The notes under the pieces: generated by a model
Database searches by the model: none
The model's input: only the letters and a program-made list of their open reading frames with translations
Told to the model about the DNA's origin: nothing
Translations under genes and position numbers: made by a program
Part shown: piece after piece, positions 44,603-57,500 of the stretch
Layout: every line of letters begins with the position of its first letter
Position numbering within the stretch: the first letter of the stretch is position 1
Source of the DNA: Homarus americanus
Lineage: Eukaryota > Arthropoda > Malacostraca > Decapoda > Nephropidae
Direction: 5' to 3'
Assembly (NCBI RefSeq): GCF_018991925.1
Contig: NW_024737042.1
Span: forward strand, 17,317,678 to 17,381,677
DNA length: 64,000 nucleotides

Positions 44603-45951
44603 CTACATAATCTCTCTCCTACACGGCTAACTTCTCTCCGGAAAACAAATTTCCATAACTTACGTCAGCAGCAGATGAGAAAAATTTAAATCATGATAAT
44701 TGAGATCTCAGGGAAGTGAAGGACAGACGAAGAGCCCAATTTTCCTTCCGCTGTTAAGGAGAGGGATGGAGGTACTGGCCCCTCCTGCCTACTACTTTGT
44801 GTTTTCCTCTGTTGGATCACCAATAAACTCTCACCTACACTATAATGAAGCGAATTATTATGCAAATAAGTAAACAAATTTCTTGCTTTTTTGTGTCACT
44901 CATCCCGCTCATTGTCTATTGAGTTGTATATACCTATGTGCCTCTTATATTTATTATCTCTGTTGAAATATGGGTGTCCTAGAAACTTCTTCAAGAGAGT
45001 CATAAAAGAGTGCAAATAAATCGTAGTAACAAAAGTGGTGACCCGTCTAGAGGTGCTGGGATACAGGACTTTGAGCTCCGCCATCCTTGGTGGGTTGAGT
45101 GAACGAATATAGATAATTCAAGGAAAGATGAGATGATTGTCCCTAACTGTCTATGTGTGCGGTATCTTTATTTATCATCCCCTGTAATTTTTATTGACTT
45201 AATTCACTGCGTATATGAAGATTACAAGGCAATGATCTTAAAGCTATTAATTACATTGCACTGAGACTGAGTTCCACCGCCATCTCAGCACCAGGGCCGT
45301 GTTCTACTGTGGACGGCTACGCTGACACTGGAGTCTTTGGTGGTTTCATTCAGGTCACAACCCAGTTCACTGAATAGCTTAAGAACATCATCTCTCTCTT
45401 CCTCTCTCTTTCTCTACATATACATAGTAGCGATAAAATAACTCATATAATCATATAGAAAATACCCCCCAAAAAATATGTTATACTAAAATGAAACGAG
45501 TTGGAAAACAAATAGCGCGAATAAGAACAAAAGTGAAGCAGAACGACCATCAATAAAACAGATTGCCTTTAAATAACAATGCTATTTTTTCCCGGTTTAC
45601 CATAGGTTAAGCCATTGGATTTGTAGCGAGTGCAATTAGTCTAAAATAAATTTCCAAAACAGCTGTGTGACTCTCTAACCTTTTTATGTAACGTATGGCA
45701 TCAGAGGTGAAAACAAAGCTGTGGAAACCAGATATAAACAAGTGATTGATTTTCATAATAAGCGTAATTGAATTCATGTGACAAAACAAATTATTGCATA
45801 TTTCTTTCATAATGTTTCCTTCAGATGATTGTTTATTGTGTTTCAAGGAGATGAACGTTTCTTGATCCTGACAGTACTAAAAGTAGGTCCTGTCTGTCTG
45901 TTTGTTTGTGTGATGGTTTAGCAGTGACTTGCCTCATCAACTTGACGATGG

Positions 45952-45954
<3 letters not shown>
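44603..45954. other. Unassigned stretch
   Basis: No gene recognised. Short frames at 44,686-44,877, 44,896-45,084 and 45,607-45,846 (minus) have ordinary composition but no motif. Confidence 0.45.

Positions 45955-45999
<45 letters not shown>
45955..45999. repeat. (GA)n microsatellite
   Basis: About 22 GA steps. Confidence 0.95.
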
Positions 46000-46002
<3 letters not shown>

Positions 46003-46074
46003 TCAGTCACATAACGAGTACAACACATCTCCACTCAGTCCCACATGACTTGCTGTGGATTACAGTTGTGTTAT

Positions 46075-46855
46075 ACAGTTGGGTTCTACAGGGTTGGTTC
46101 AGCTGGGTTCTACAGGGTTGGTTCAGCTGAGTTCTACAAGGTTTGTTCAGCTGGGTTCTAAAGGGTTTGTTCAGCTGGGTTCTTCAGAGTTGGTTCAGCG
46201 GGTTATATGTGGTTGGTTCAGCTGGGTTCTACAGGGTTGGCTCAGCTGGGTTCTACAGGGTTGGTTCAGCTGGGTTCTACAGGGTTGGTTCAGCTGGGTT
46301 CTTCAGAGTTGGTTCAGCGGGGTTATATGTGGTTGGTTCAGCTGGGTTCTACAGGGTTGTCTCAGCTGGGTTCTACAGGGTTGGTTCAGCTGGGTTCTAC
46401 AGGGTTGGTTCAGCTGGGTTCTTCAGAGTTGGTCCAGCTGGGTTCTTCAGAGCTGGTGCAGCTGGGTTATACGGGGTTGGTTCACCTGGGTTCTACAGGG
46501 TTGGTTCAGCTGGGATCTGCAGGGTTGGTTCAGCTAGGTTCTACAGGGTTGGTTCAGCTGGGTTCTACAGGGTTAGTTCAGCTGGGTTCTACAGGATTGG
46601 TTCAGCTGGGTTCTGCAGGGTTGGTTCAGCTGGGTTCTACAGGGTTGGTTCAGCTGGGTTCTTCAGAGTTGGTCCAGTTGGGTTCTACAGGGTTAGTTCA
46701 GCTGGGTTCTACAGGATTGGTTCAGCTGGGTTCTGCAGGGTTGGTTCAGCTGGGTTCTACAGGGTTGGTTCAGCTGGGTTCTTCAGAGTTGGTCCAGTTG
46801 GGTTCTACAGGGTTGGCTCAGCTGGGTTCTTCAGAGTTGGTCCAGCTGGGTTACA
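46075..46855 (+). repeat. 24-bp minisatellite with 120-bp higher-order unit
   Basis: About 32 units built on GGTTGGTTCAGCTGGGTTC with a TACA, TTCA or TGCA step. Because 24 is a multiple of three and the unit lacks stops, all three plus frames stay open (GFYRVGSA, VQLGSTGL, WVLQGWFS). 46,561-46,680 and 46,681-46,800 are identical 120-bp blocks of five units, and the GGTTATATGTGG variant at 46,201 and 46,321 is also 120 bp apart. No start context or domain suggests a real protein. Confidence 0.9.
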
Positions 46856-47036
46856 GTGCCTCTTATCCACGAGAGTACTCACCGGCCCCAACATAATGCG
46901 GTACAGCTGTTCCTTTAAGTTTAATACAAAATTGTTTTTTGTTTTTCATAAGTCGCAGATTTTTTTTTTTTTTTTTAGACATAACGGAGGGATTGTATAA
47001 TCGTGAAGTACGGTGATAATATTGCAGAGGGAAAAA

Positions 47037-47038
<2 letters not shown>

Positions 47039-47092
<54 letters not shown>
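47039..47092. repeat. (GT)n microsatellite
   Basis: About 27 GT steps. Confidence 0.95.
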
Positions 47093-47097
<5 letters not shown>

Positions 47098-47460
47098 AGG
47101 AAGTAAAATTTAACAAATTCTTTCTCGGAGATTTCATATTGAAACCCGAGCTCCGGAAGCCACACTAATCTCGCAAGAGAGCAGGAAAACATGTTTTTTA
47201 GAACCGAAAAACATCACTTGCTCCATTTTTTGCCTCCGTCCTTCCACCACCACCATCCGGCCCCTACCTGCACGTCGTCAGAGAAGATTGCTTGTACGCT
47301 GTTCCTCTCACAACAACAAAACTCTCACGGTAGAACCCTCAAAAGATCGAAGAAAAACTTTTGTACACAGTCTATGTTTTAGAAAACACATCCCCTATAA
47401 CCATATATGATCATCTTCTAATATCGCAGGATAAATATACAACGACTTAGCTGTTTTTTA

Positions 47461-48004
47461 TCAGTATATTGAATATACTGTACCATCATGTTGTAATTGT
47501 CGAGAGGTAATGCAATATCGTCCAGGGTGCAAATTTTCATTCCACATCAGGTAAGTTCCTATTCTTGGCGATCCTTCTCCTTCATCACTGACCTTCTGAT
47601 GTCCTTGCTTCTCCCTCTGCCGCCTCTGAATCATATCACGAAGGACTTTAGGAAAATCTTCAATACTGTGAGCAGGAAGAGCAAGCCAACGCGCCTTTGA
47701 GAGCAACACCGCCACTACGCACACCTCCACCGTGTTGTGATGCTGATATGTACCTTTTATTAAGCTGTTTGGCTGATGAAATGTTGGACTGCATATGGAA
47801 CAGCAGGAGATGGAACTGTGAAGTAAACTGGGGAAGAGCATAACAGGCCCTGGCTAGCTCAGGCCATGAAGTCATCAGCTGGTTTACGATAACCCCCCAA
47901 AATTCGGGTAGAGTCGCTATTTGACGTGTTTTGTTCCTAAAAAAAAAGGCAAACATTTCACACATTTCAAACCTGACGTCCCGCGCAGACACTGGGGTCG
48001 CCAT
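47461..48004 (-). other. Unrecognised open frames
   Basis: Two overlapping minus-strand frames (48,004-47,660 and 47,841-47,461). The first begins MATPVSARDVRFEMCEMFAF; the second contains VEVCVVAVLLSKARWLALPA and RDMIQRRQREKQGHQKVSDE. They could be one protein joined by a frame change near 47,800. I do not recognise either, and there is no repeat explaining them. Confidence 0.25.
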
Positions 48005-48552
48005 CTATATGATAAACAACTCTTTCCATGAATAACATAAACTTAAAACCTTTTCCTGAGCGTAGTGCAAGTTTTTCTCTGTTTCTCTTTTCTCATTTCG
48101 TGACTTTAACTGACCTAAAAACCATATTATTAGAATCTGATTAACTTTCTCTCTGATATCGTTCGTTAAGAGCACTAGTAGTGACTGCTACTAATTACAC
48201 GGAGTTTATGGCATCTTAAAGACATTTTGTATACATTAATTTTGGAGACCGCATATCAACATTGTCATATATTAAGAGGTACACTTGTGGACAAAAATAA
48301 TTCGGCAGGGAGGGAGTGTAAGCCACGCCTACCTCTTAATTAACTAAAAAACAATTAAATTTGTGGTGCAGAAAGAAAATCGCAAACCCATAATCGCCAC
48401 CTCCATGCGACTGTATCAAGACTCCATCTACCCCTGCCCTCCCATGCACCACCTCCCTCCCTCCCTCTCATTTTTTTATCTGCAAATGTGCAATTAAGAT
48501 GACACAAACAGTAAAGGATGAAATAGTGCGAATTTCGGTCACACAGGCATTC
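48005..48552. other. Unassigned stretch
   Basis: Nothing recognised. CCCTCCCTCCCT-type pyrimidine runs occur at 48,450-48,475 before the satellite starts. Confidence 0.45.
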
Positions 48553-51500
48553 AAGATTAAGTGATCACGCACACATACTGTACATTGGCAGGCAAAAGTA
48601 AGTGATCGCACATACATACACCGGCAGGCAGGAGTAAGTTATCACGTACACATACTGTACACTGGCAAGCAAGAGTAAGCGATCACGCATACATACTGTA
48701 CACTGGCAAGCAAGAGTAAGTGATCACGCACACACACTGTACATTGGCAGGCAAGAGTAAGCGATCACGCATACATACTGTACACTGGCAGGAGAGAGTA
48801 AGTGATCACGCACGCATACTGTACATTGGCAGGCAAGAGCAAGCGATCACGCACACATACTGTACATTGGCAGGCAAAAGTAAGTGATCGCACATACATA
48901 CACTGGCAGGCAAGAGTAAGCGATCACGCATACACACTGTACACTGGCAAGCAAGAGTAAGCGATCACGCACACAGACTGTACATTGGCAGGCAAGAGTA
49001 GGTGATCACACACACATACTGTACATTGGCAGGCAAGAGTAAGCGATCACGCACACATACTTTACATTAGCAGGCAAGAGTAAGTGATCACGCACAAATA
49101 CTGTACAGTGGTAGGCAAGAGTAAGTTATTACGCTCACATACTGTACATTGGTAGGCAAGAGTAAGTGACCACGCACACATACTGTACATTGACAGGCAA
49201 GAGTAAGTGATCAAGCACACATACTGTACATTGGTAGGCAAGAGTAAGTGACCACGCTCACATACTGTACATTGGTAGGCAGGAGTAAGTGATCACGCAC
49301 ATATACTGTACATTGGCAGGCAAGAGTAAATGATCACGCACACATACTGTACATTGGCAGGCAAGAGTAAGTGATGACACACACATACTGTACATTGGGA
49401 GGCAAGAGTAAATGATCACGCGCACATACTGTACATTGGCAGGCAAGAGTAAATGATCACGCACACATACTGTACATTGGCAGGAAAGAGTAAGTGATCA
49501 CGCACATATACTGTACATTGGCAGGCAAGAGTAAGTGATGACACACACATACTGTACATTGGGAGGCAAGAGTAAATGATCACGCGCACATACTGTACAT
49601 TTGTAGGCAAGAGTAAGTGATCACGCACACATACTGCACATTGGCAGGAAAGAGTAAGTGATCACGCACATATACTGTACATTGGCAGGCAAGAGTAAAT
49701 GATCACGCACACATACTGTACATTGGCAGGCAAGAGGCGGATCACGCACACATACCGTACATTGGCAGGCAAGAGTAAATGATCACGCGCACATACTCGT
49801 ACATTGGCAGCAAGAGTACATCACGCACAATATTACCAGCATTGGCAGGCAAGAGTAAGTGATCACGCACACATACTGTACATTGGCAGGCAAGAGTAAA
49901 TGATCACGCGCACATACTGTACATTGGTAGGCAAGAGTAAGTGATCACGCAAACATACTGTACATTGGCAGGCAAGAGTAAGTGATATCGCACACATTCT
50001 GTACATTGGCAGGCAAGAGTAAGTGATCACTCACACATACTGTACATTGGCAGGCAAGAATAAATGATCAAGCACACATACAGTACACTGGCAGGCAAGA
50101 GAAAGTGATGACACACACATACTGTACATTGGTAGGCAAAAGTAAGTGATCACGCACACATACTGTCCACTAGCAGGCAAGAGTAAGTGATCACGCACAC
50201 ATACTGTACATTGGCAGGCAAGAGTAAGTGATCACGCACACATACAGTCCACTGGCAGGCAAGAGTAAGTGATCACGCACACATACTGTACATTGGCAGG
50301 CAAGAGTAAGTGATCACGCACGCATACTATACACTGTGTGGCAGACAAGAGTAAGTGATCACGCACCAATACTGTACAGTGGCAGGCAAAAAGTAAGGAT
50401 CGCACATACATACATGCCAGGCAAGAGTAAGGATCACGCCAATATTATTTCAGCACTGGCAGGCAAGAGTAAGTGATCATGCACACATACCGTCCTATTG
50501 GCAGGCAAGAGCAAGTGATCACGCACATACCGTACACTGGCACGTTAAGAGTAAATGATCACGCATACATACCGTACATTGGCAGGCAAGAGTAAGGGTT
50601 CACGCACAAATACTGTACATTGCAGGCAAGAGTAAGTGATCACGCACACATACTGAAACATTGGTAGGCGCAAGAGGCGTTCACGCACACATACTCGTCC
50701 AGACCGGCAGGCAATGAGGCGATCAGTCACGCATACTGTACATTGGCAGGCAAGAGTAAAATGATCACGCACACATACTCGTCCACTGGCAGGCAAGAGT
50801 AAGTGATCACGCACCAATACTGTACACTGGCAGGCAAAAGTAAGTGATCGCACATACATACACTGGCAGGCAAGAGTAAGCGATCACGCACACATACTGT
50901 ACATTGGTAGGCAAGAGTAAGCGATCACGCACACATACTGTACATTGGCAGGCAGGAGTAAGTGATCACGCAGACATATTCTACACCGACAGGCAAGAGT
51001 AAGTGATCACGCACACATACTGTACATTGGCAGGCAAGAGTAAGCGATCATGCCCACATACTGTACAATGGCAGGCAGGAGTAAATGACCACGCACACAT
51101 ACTGTAGACTGGCAGGCAAGAGAAAGTGATCATGCACACATACTGTACATTGGCAGGCAAGAGTAAATGATCACGTGCACATACTGTACATTGGCAAGCA
51201 AGAGTAAGTGATCATGCACACATACTGTACATTGGCAGGCAAGAGTAAATGATCACGCACACATACTGTACATTGGCAGGCAAGAGTAAGTGATCACGCA
51301 CACATACTGTACATTGGCAGGCAAGAGTAAATGATCCGCGCACACATACTGTACATTGGCAGGCAGGTAAGTGATCACGCATGTATACTATGCACTGGCA
51401 GGCAAGAGTAGTGATCACGCACCATACTGTATGCTGGCGAGCCAGTAAGTGATCCTTTTATACATACGCATGAGCCAGGTAAGTGATCCGCACCTGGCGA

Positions 51501-54500
51501 GCAAGTGATGATCACACGCCGCCACACACTGGCAGGCAAAGAGTAAGTTATGCGCACACATACTGTAAACTGGCAGGCAATAGCACGTTATCACGCACAT
51601 ATACTGTACACTGGCAAGCAAGCGTAATGATCACGCACACATACGGTACACTGGCAAGCAAGAGTAAGCGATCACTCACACATACTGTACATTGGCAGGG
51701 AAGAGTAAGTGATCACGCACACATACTGTACATTGGCTGGTAAGAGTAAGCGATCACGCACGCATACTGTACACTGGCAGGCAATAGTAGGTGATTACGC
51801 ACACCTACTGTACATTGGCAGGCAAGAGTAAATCATCACGCACACATACTGTACATTGGTATGCAAGAGTAAGTTATCACGCAAGCATACTGTACACTGG
51901 CAGGCAAGAGTAAGTGATCACGCACCAATACTGTACACTGGCAGGCAAAAGTAAGTGATCGCACATACATACACTGGCTGGTAAGAGTAAGTTATCACGC
52001 ACACATATTGTACACTGGCAAGCAAGAGTAAGCGATCACGCACACATACTGTACACTGGCAAGCAAGAGTAAGTGATCACGCACACACACTGTACATTGG
52101 CGGGCAAGGTAAGTGATCCATATACACATACACTTTCTTGAGCAAGTAGTGATCGCGCACACATACTTTTGCACTGGCGGGCAAGTAAGTGATCACGCAC
52201 ATACAGTAGCGAGCAGAGTAAGCGATCACACATACGCACTGGCAGGCAAGAGTAAGTGATCACGCACACGCGCGAGCAGGTAGTGATCGCATACATACAC
52301 TGGAGGCAGAGTAAGTGATCATGCACACATACACTGTGAACGCAGTGGCGATCACACACACATACTGCATTGGCGAGCAGAGTAAATGATCCTTTACATA
52401 CCTTATATTGGCAGGCAAGTGGTGATGACACGCACATACTGTACGTTGGCAGGCAAGGTAAGTGATCATGCACACTATACTGTCACTAGCAGGCAAGAGT
52501 AAGTGATCACGCACACATACTGTATATTGGCAGGCAAGAGTAAGTGATCACGCACACATACTGTCCACTGGCAGGCAAGAGTAAGTGATCACGCACACAT
52601 ACTCTACATTGGCAGGCAAGAGTAAGTGATCACGCACACATACTGTACATTGGCAGGCAAGAGTAAATGATCACGCACGCATACTGTACACTGGCAGGCA
52701 AGAGTAAGTAATCACGTAAACATACACTGGCAGGCAAGAGTAAGTGATCACACATACATACTGTACACTGACAGGCAAGAGTAAGTTATTACGCACACAT
52801 ACTGTACACTGGCAAACAAGAGTAAGCGATCACGCACACATACTGTATATTGGCAGGGAAGAGTAAGTGATCACGCACACATACTGTACATTGGCTGGCA
52901 AGAGTAAGTGATCACACACACATACACTGGCAGGCAAGAGTAAGCGATCACGCACACACACTGTACATTGGCTGACAAGAGTAAGTGATCACGCACAAAT
53001 ACTGTACATTGGCAGGCAATAGTAAGTTATCACGCTCACATACTGTACATTGGTAGGCAAGAGTAAGTGACCACGCACACATACTGTAAATTGACAGGCA
53101 AGAGTAAGTGATCACGGTCACATACTGTACATTGGTAGGCAAGAGTAAGTGACCACGCACACATACTGTACATTGGCAGGCAAGAGTAAGTGATCACGCA
53201 CCAATACTGTACAGTGGCAGGCAAAAGTAAGTGATCGCACATACATACACTGGCGGGCAAGAGTGGTTATCACGCACACGGATACTACACTGTCGGCGAG
53301 AGAGTATGTGATCGTACTACTGTACGTTGGAGGCAAAATGGTGATCACGCATTACCTGTATGGCGGAAGTAATGATCGCACATACTGTACATTGGCGGGC
53401 AAAGGTGGGTTCACGCACAAATACTGTCACGGCGGGCAATGAGTAAGTGATGTCACACATACTGGACTTGGCGGGCAGAGTAAATGATCGCACATGCTTT
53501 CCACTGGCTGGCAAGGTAGTGATCACGCGAATACTGTACACTGGCAGGCAAGTAAGTGATGCTTATATGCGTGGCGGGCAAAAATGTAGGATTATGCACA
53601 TACTGTGCATTGCAGGCAAGAGTGGTGATCACTCACATGCTGCGTTGGCAGGCAAGAGTAAGTGATCTGTCATACTGTATGGCAGGGGAAGAGTGAAGTG
53701 ATGACGCGCACATACTGTGCGTTGGCGGGCAAGTGTAGTGATGTGCATATACTGTACTTATTGAGCAGGTGTGTGATCACGCACACATACTGTATATTGG
53801 CGGGCAGAGTAAGTGATCAGCACACATGCTCTCATTGGCAGGGAAGTGTGTGATCACGCGCACGATGTTTACACTGGCAGACAAAAAGTAAGTGATCGCG
53901 CATACATACACTGGCAGGCAAGAGTAAGTGATCACGTAAATGGACTGGCGGGCAAGGAAGGTGATCACGCATACATACACTTTGCAGGCAAGAGTAGTGG
54001 TCATTCGCATACTGTACACTGGCAGGCAAGTGAAGTTATTGTGCACACGTGCACTGTACATTTGCTGGCAAGGTAAGTGATCACGCACACATACACTGGC
54101 GGGCAAGAATAAGTGATCACATAGCATTCACTGGCGGGCAGAGTAAGTGATCACGCACACATACTGTACACTGGCAGGCAAATGAGGTGATCACGCACAC
54201 ATGTACATTGGCGGGGAAATGTGTGATCGCACGCATACTGTACATTGGCTGGCAAGTGAGGTTCACGTATGAATGCTGTACATTGGCGGGCAATGTAGGT
54301 GATCACGCATACTGAACATTGGTGGAGGTAAAGTTGTTCACGCACACTTGTCATTGGCAGGCAGAGTATGTGATCACGCACACATACTGTACATTGGCAG
54401 TCAGAGTAAGTGATAACACCCTGTACATTGGCAGGGCAGAGTAAGTGTTCACACAAATGCTGTCATTGGCAGGCGGGGTAGTGATCACTGAACATTGGTA

Positions 54501-57500
54501 GGCAGGAGTTAGTGTTCACGCGCACATACTGTCCACTGGCAGGCAATGGTAAGTGATCACGCGCATCTGTATATTGGCGAGGGTAAATGATCACGCACCA
54601 TACTGTACACTGGCAGGCAAAGTAAGTGATCGCACATACTATACGCTGGCGGGCAGAGTAAAGTGATCACGCACACATACTGTACTTGGTGAGCAAGAGT
54701 AAAGTGATCACGACATACTATGCGCTGGCGGGGTAGGTAAGTTATCACATTCGCATACTGTGTGCGCGGCAGGGTAAGTGATTATCACGCACACGTATTC
54801 TACAGACAGGCAAGATTGTGGTCGATCACGCACATACTGTACATTGGCGGGCAGGTAAGTGATCTTGCCACATGACAATGGCAGGCAGGGTAAGTGATCA
54901 CGCACACGAGTGCACTGGCGGATGAGTAAGTGATCATGCACACATACTGTACATTGGCAGGCAAGGTAGTGATCACGTGCACGCCTGTACATTGGAGCAA
55001 GAGTGTGATCGCTGCTGTACATTGGCAGTCAGAGTAAATGGTTCACGCATACTGTACATTTGCTGGCAAGAGTAAGTGATCACGCACACTATACTGTGAG
55101 CGAGTAGCGATCTTGTACATTCACTGGCAGGCAAGAGTAGTGATCGCCGCACATACACTGGCAGGCAAGAGTAAAGCGATCACATACATATGCTGGCAGG
55201 CAGAGTAAGCGATCACACATACATGTATACTGGCGGGCAGGTGGTTGATCACATACATATGCTGGCGGAGGCAAGGTAAGCGATCACCGCAGCCACATAT
55301 GCTGGCGGGCGAATGGCGATCGCATACATATGCTTGCGAGGCAAGAGTAAGCGATCACCGTACGCGCTGGCTGGCAGGTAAGCGATCACACATACATATG
55401 CTGGCGGAGCAGGTAAGCGATCACATACATATGCCTGGCAGGCAAGAGTGGCGATCACACAGCCACATACACTGGCTGGCAAGGTAAGCGATCACATACG
55501 CTTATATCTTTGGCAGGCAAGAGTAAGCGATCACACATACACATATGCTGGCGGAGGCAGGTGGCGATCACACACACGCCGCACTGGCAGGCAGGTAAGC
55601 GATCACATACATATACTGGCAGGCAAGGTAACGATCACATACACATATACTGACGAGCGAGTGGCGATCACACATACATATACTGACGAGCAAGAGTAAG
55701 CGATCACCACGCATCCTGGCAGGCAAGAGTGGCGTCACACATGCACATATGCTGGCGGGCAAAATAAGCGATCACCACATATATGCTGGCAGGCAGGTAA
55801 GCGATCACACATACATACACTGGCTGGTAAGTAAGTTATCACGCACACATATTGTACACTGGCAAGCAAGAGTAAGCGATCACGCACACATACTGTACAC
55901 TGGCAAGCAAGAGTAAGTGATCACGCACACACCTGTACATTGGCAGGCAAGAGAAAGTGATCACATATACATACACTGGCAGGCAAGAGTAAGTGATCGC
56001 GCACACATACTTTACACTGGCAGGCAGGTAAGTGATCACGCACACACATGCAATGGCGAGCAAGGTAAGCGATCACATACATGCACTGGCAGGCAAGAGT
56101 AGTGATCACGCACATACACTGGCAGGCAAGAGTAAGTGATCACACATACATACACTGAGGCAAGAGTAAGTGATCATGCACATACAGTACATTGGCAGGC
56201 AAGAGAAAGTGATGACACACACATATTGTACATTAGCAGGCAAGAGAAGTGATCACACACATACTGTCCACTAGCAGGCAGGTAAGTGATCACGACACAT
56301 ACTGTACATTGGCAGGCAAGAGTAGTGAACACGCACACATCTGTCACTGGCAGGCAAAGTAGTGATCACGCACATACTGTCATTGGCGGGCAGAGTAAGT
56401 GATCACGCACACACACTGTAGCTGGCAGACAGAGTAAGTGATCACGCACACATACTGTACATTGGCAGGCAGAGTAAGTGAACACGCACATACTCTCCAC
56501 TGGCAGGCAAGAGTAGTGATCACGCACACATGCTACATTGGCAGGCAAGAGTAAGTGATCACACACATACTGTACATTGGCAGGCAGGTAAGTGATCACG
56601 CACATACTGTACATTGGCAGGCAAGTAAGTGATCACGCGCGCATGCCTGTACACTGGCAGACAAGAGTAAGTGATCACGCACCAATACTGTACAGTGGCA
56701 GGCAAAGTAAGTGATCGCACATACATACACTGCCAGGCAAGAGTAAGTGATCACGCACATACTGTCACTGGCAGGCAGGTAAGTGATCATGCACATACTG
56801 TCCATTGGCAGGCAAGGTAGTGATCACGCACAATCACTAACCAGGCAAGAGTGATTCGCACACATACTGTACCAGTGCACGCAAGAGTAAATGATCACGC
56901 ACACATACTGTACATTGGCAGGCAAGAGTAAGGGTTCACGAATACTGTACATTGGCAGGCAAGGGTAAGTGATCACGCACACATACTGAACATTGGTAGG
57001 CAAAGGTAAGTGTTCACGCACACCTGTCCACTGGCAGGCAATGAGTAAGTGATCAGTCACGCATACTGTACGTGCAGGCAAGAGTAAATGATCATGCACA
57101 TACTGTACACTGGCAGGCAGGTAGTAATCACGCACCAATACTGTACACTGGCAGGCAAAAGTAAGTGATCGCATATACATACACTGGCAGGCAAGGTAAG
57201 CGATCACGCACACATACTGTACATTGCAGGCAGAGTAAGTGATCACACACACATGCTATATGGCAGAGGTAAATGATCACGCACACATACTGTATATTAG
57301 GGCAAAGAGTAGGTGATGACACACACATACTGTACATTGGCAGGCAAGAGTAAGTGATCATGACACATACTGTCACTAGCAGGCAAGAGTAAGTGATCAC
57401 GCACACGCCTATTGGCAGGCAAGAGTAAGTGATCACGCACACATACTGTCCACTGGCAGGCAAGAGTAAGTGATCACGCACATACTCATTGGCAGGCAAG

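Noticed and set aside
46143..47000. Secreted or structural repeat protein (GFYRVGSA)n
   Set aside because: All three frames are open because the unit is 24 bp without stops; no signal peptide or conserved end is visible.
49258..49628. Cysteine-rich small proteins on the minus strand (LLLPANVQYV repeats)
   Set aside because: Translation of the 41-bp satellite 2 unit; three units give a 41-residue period.
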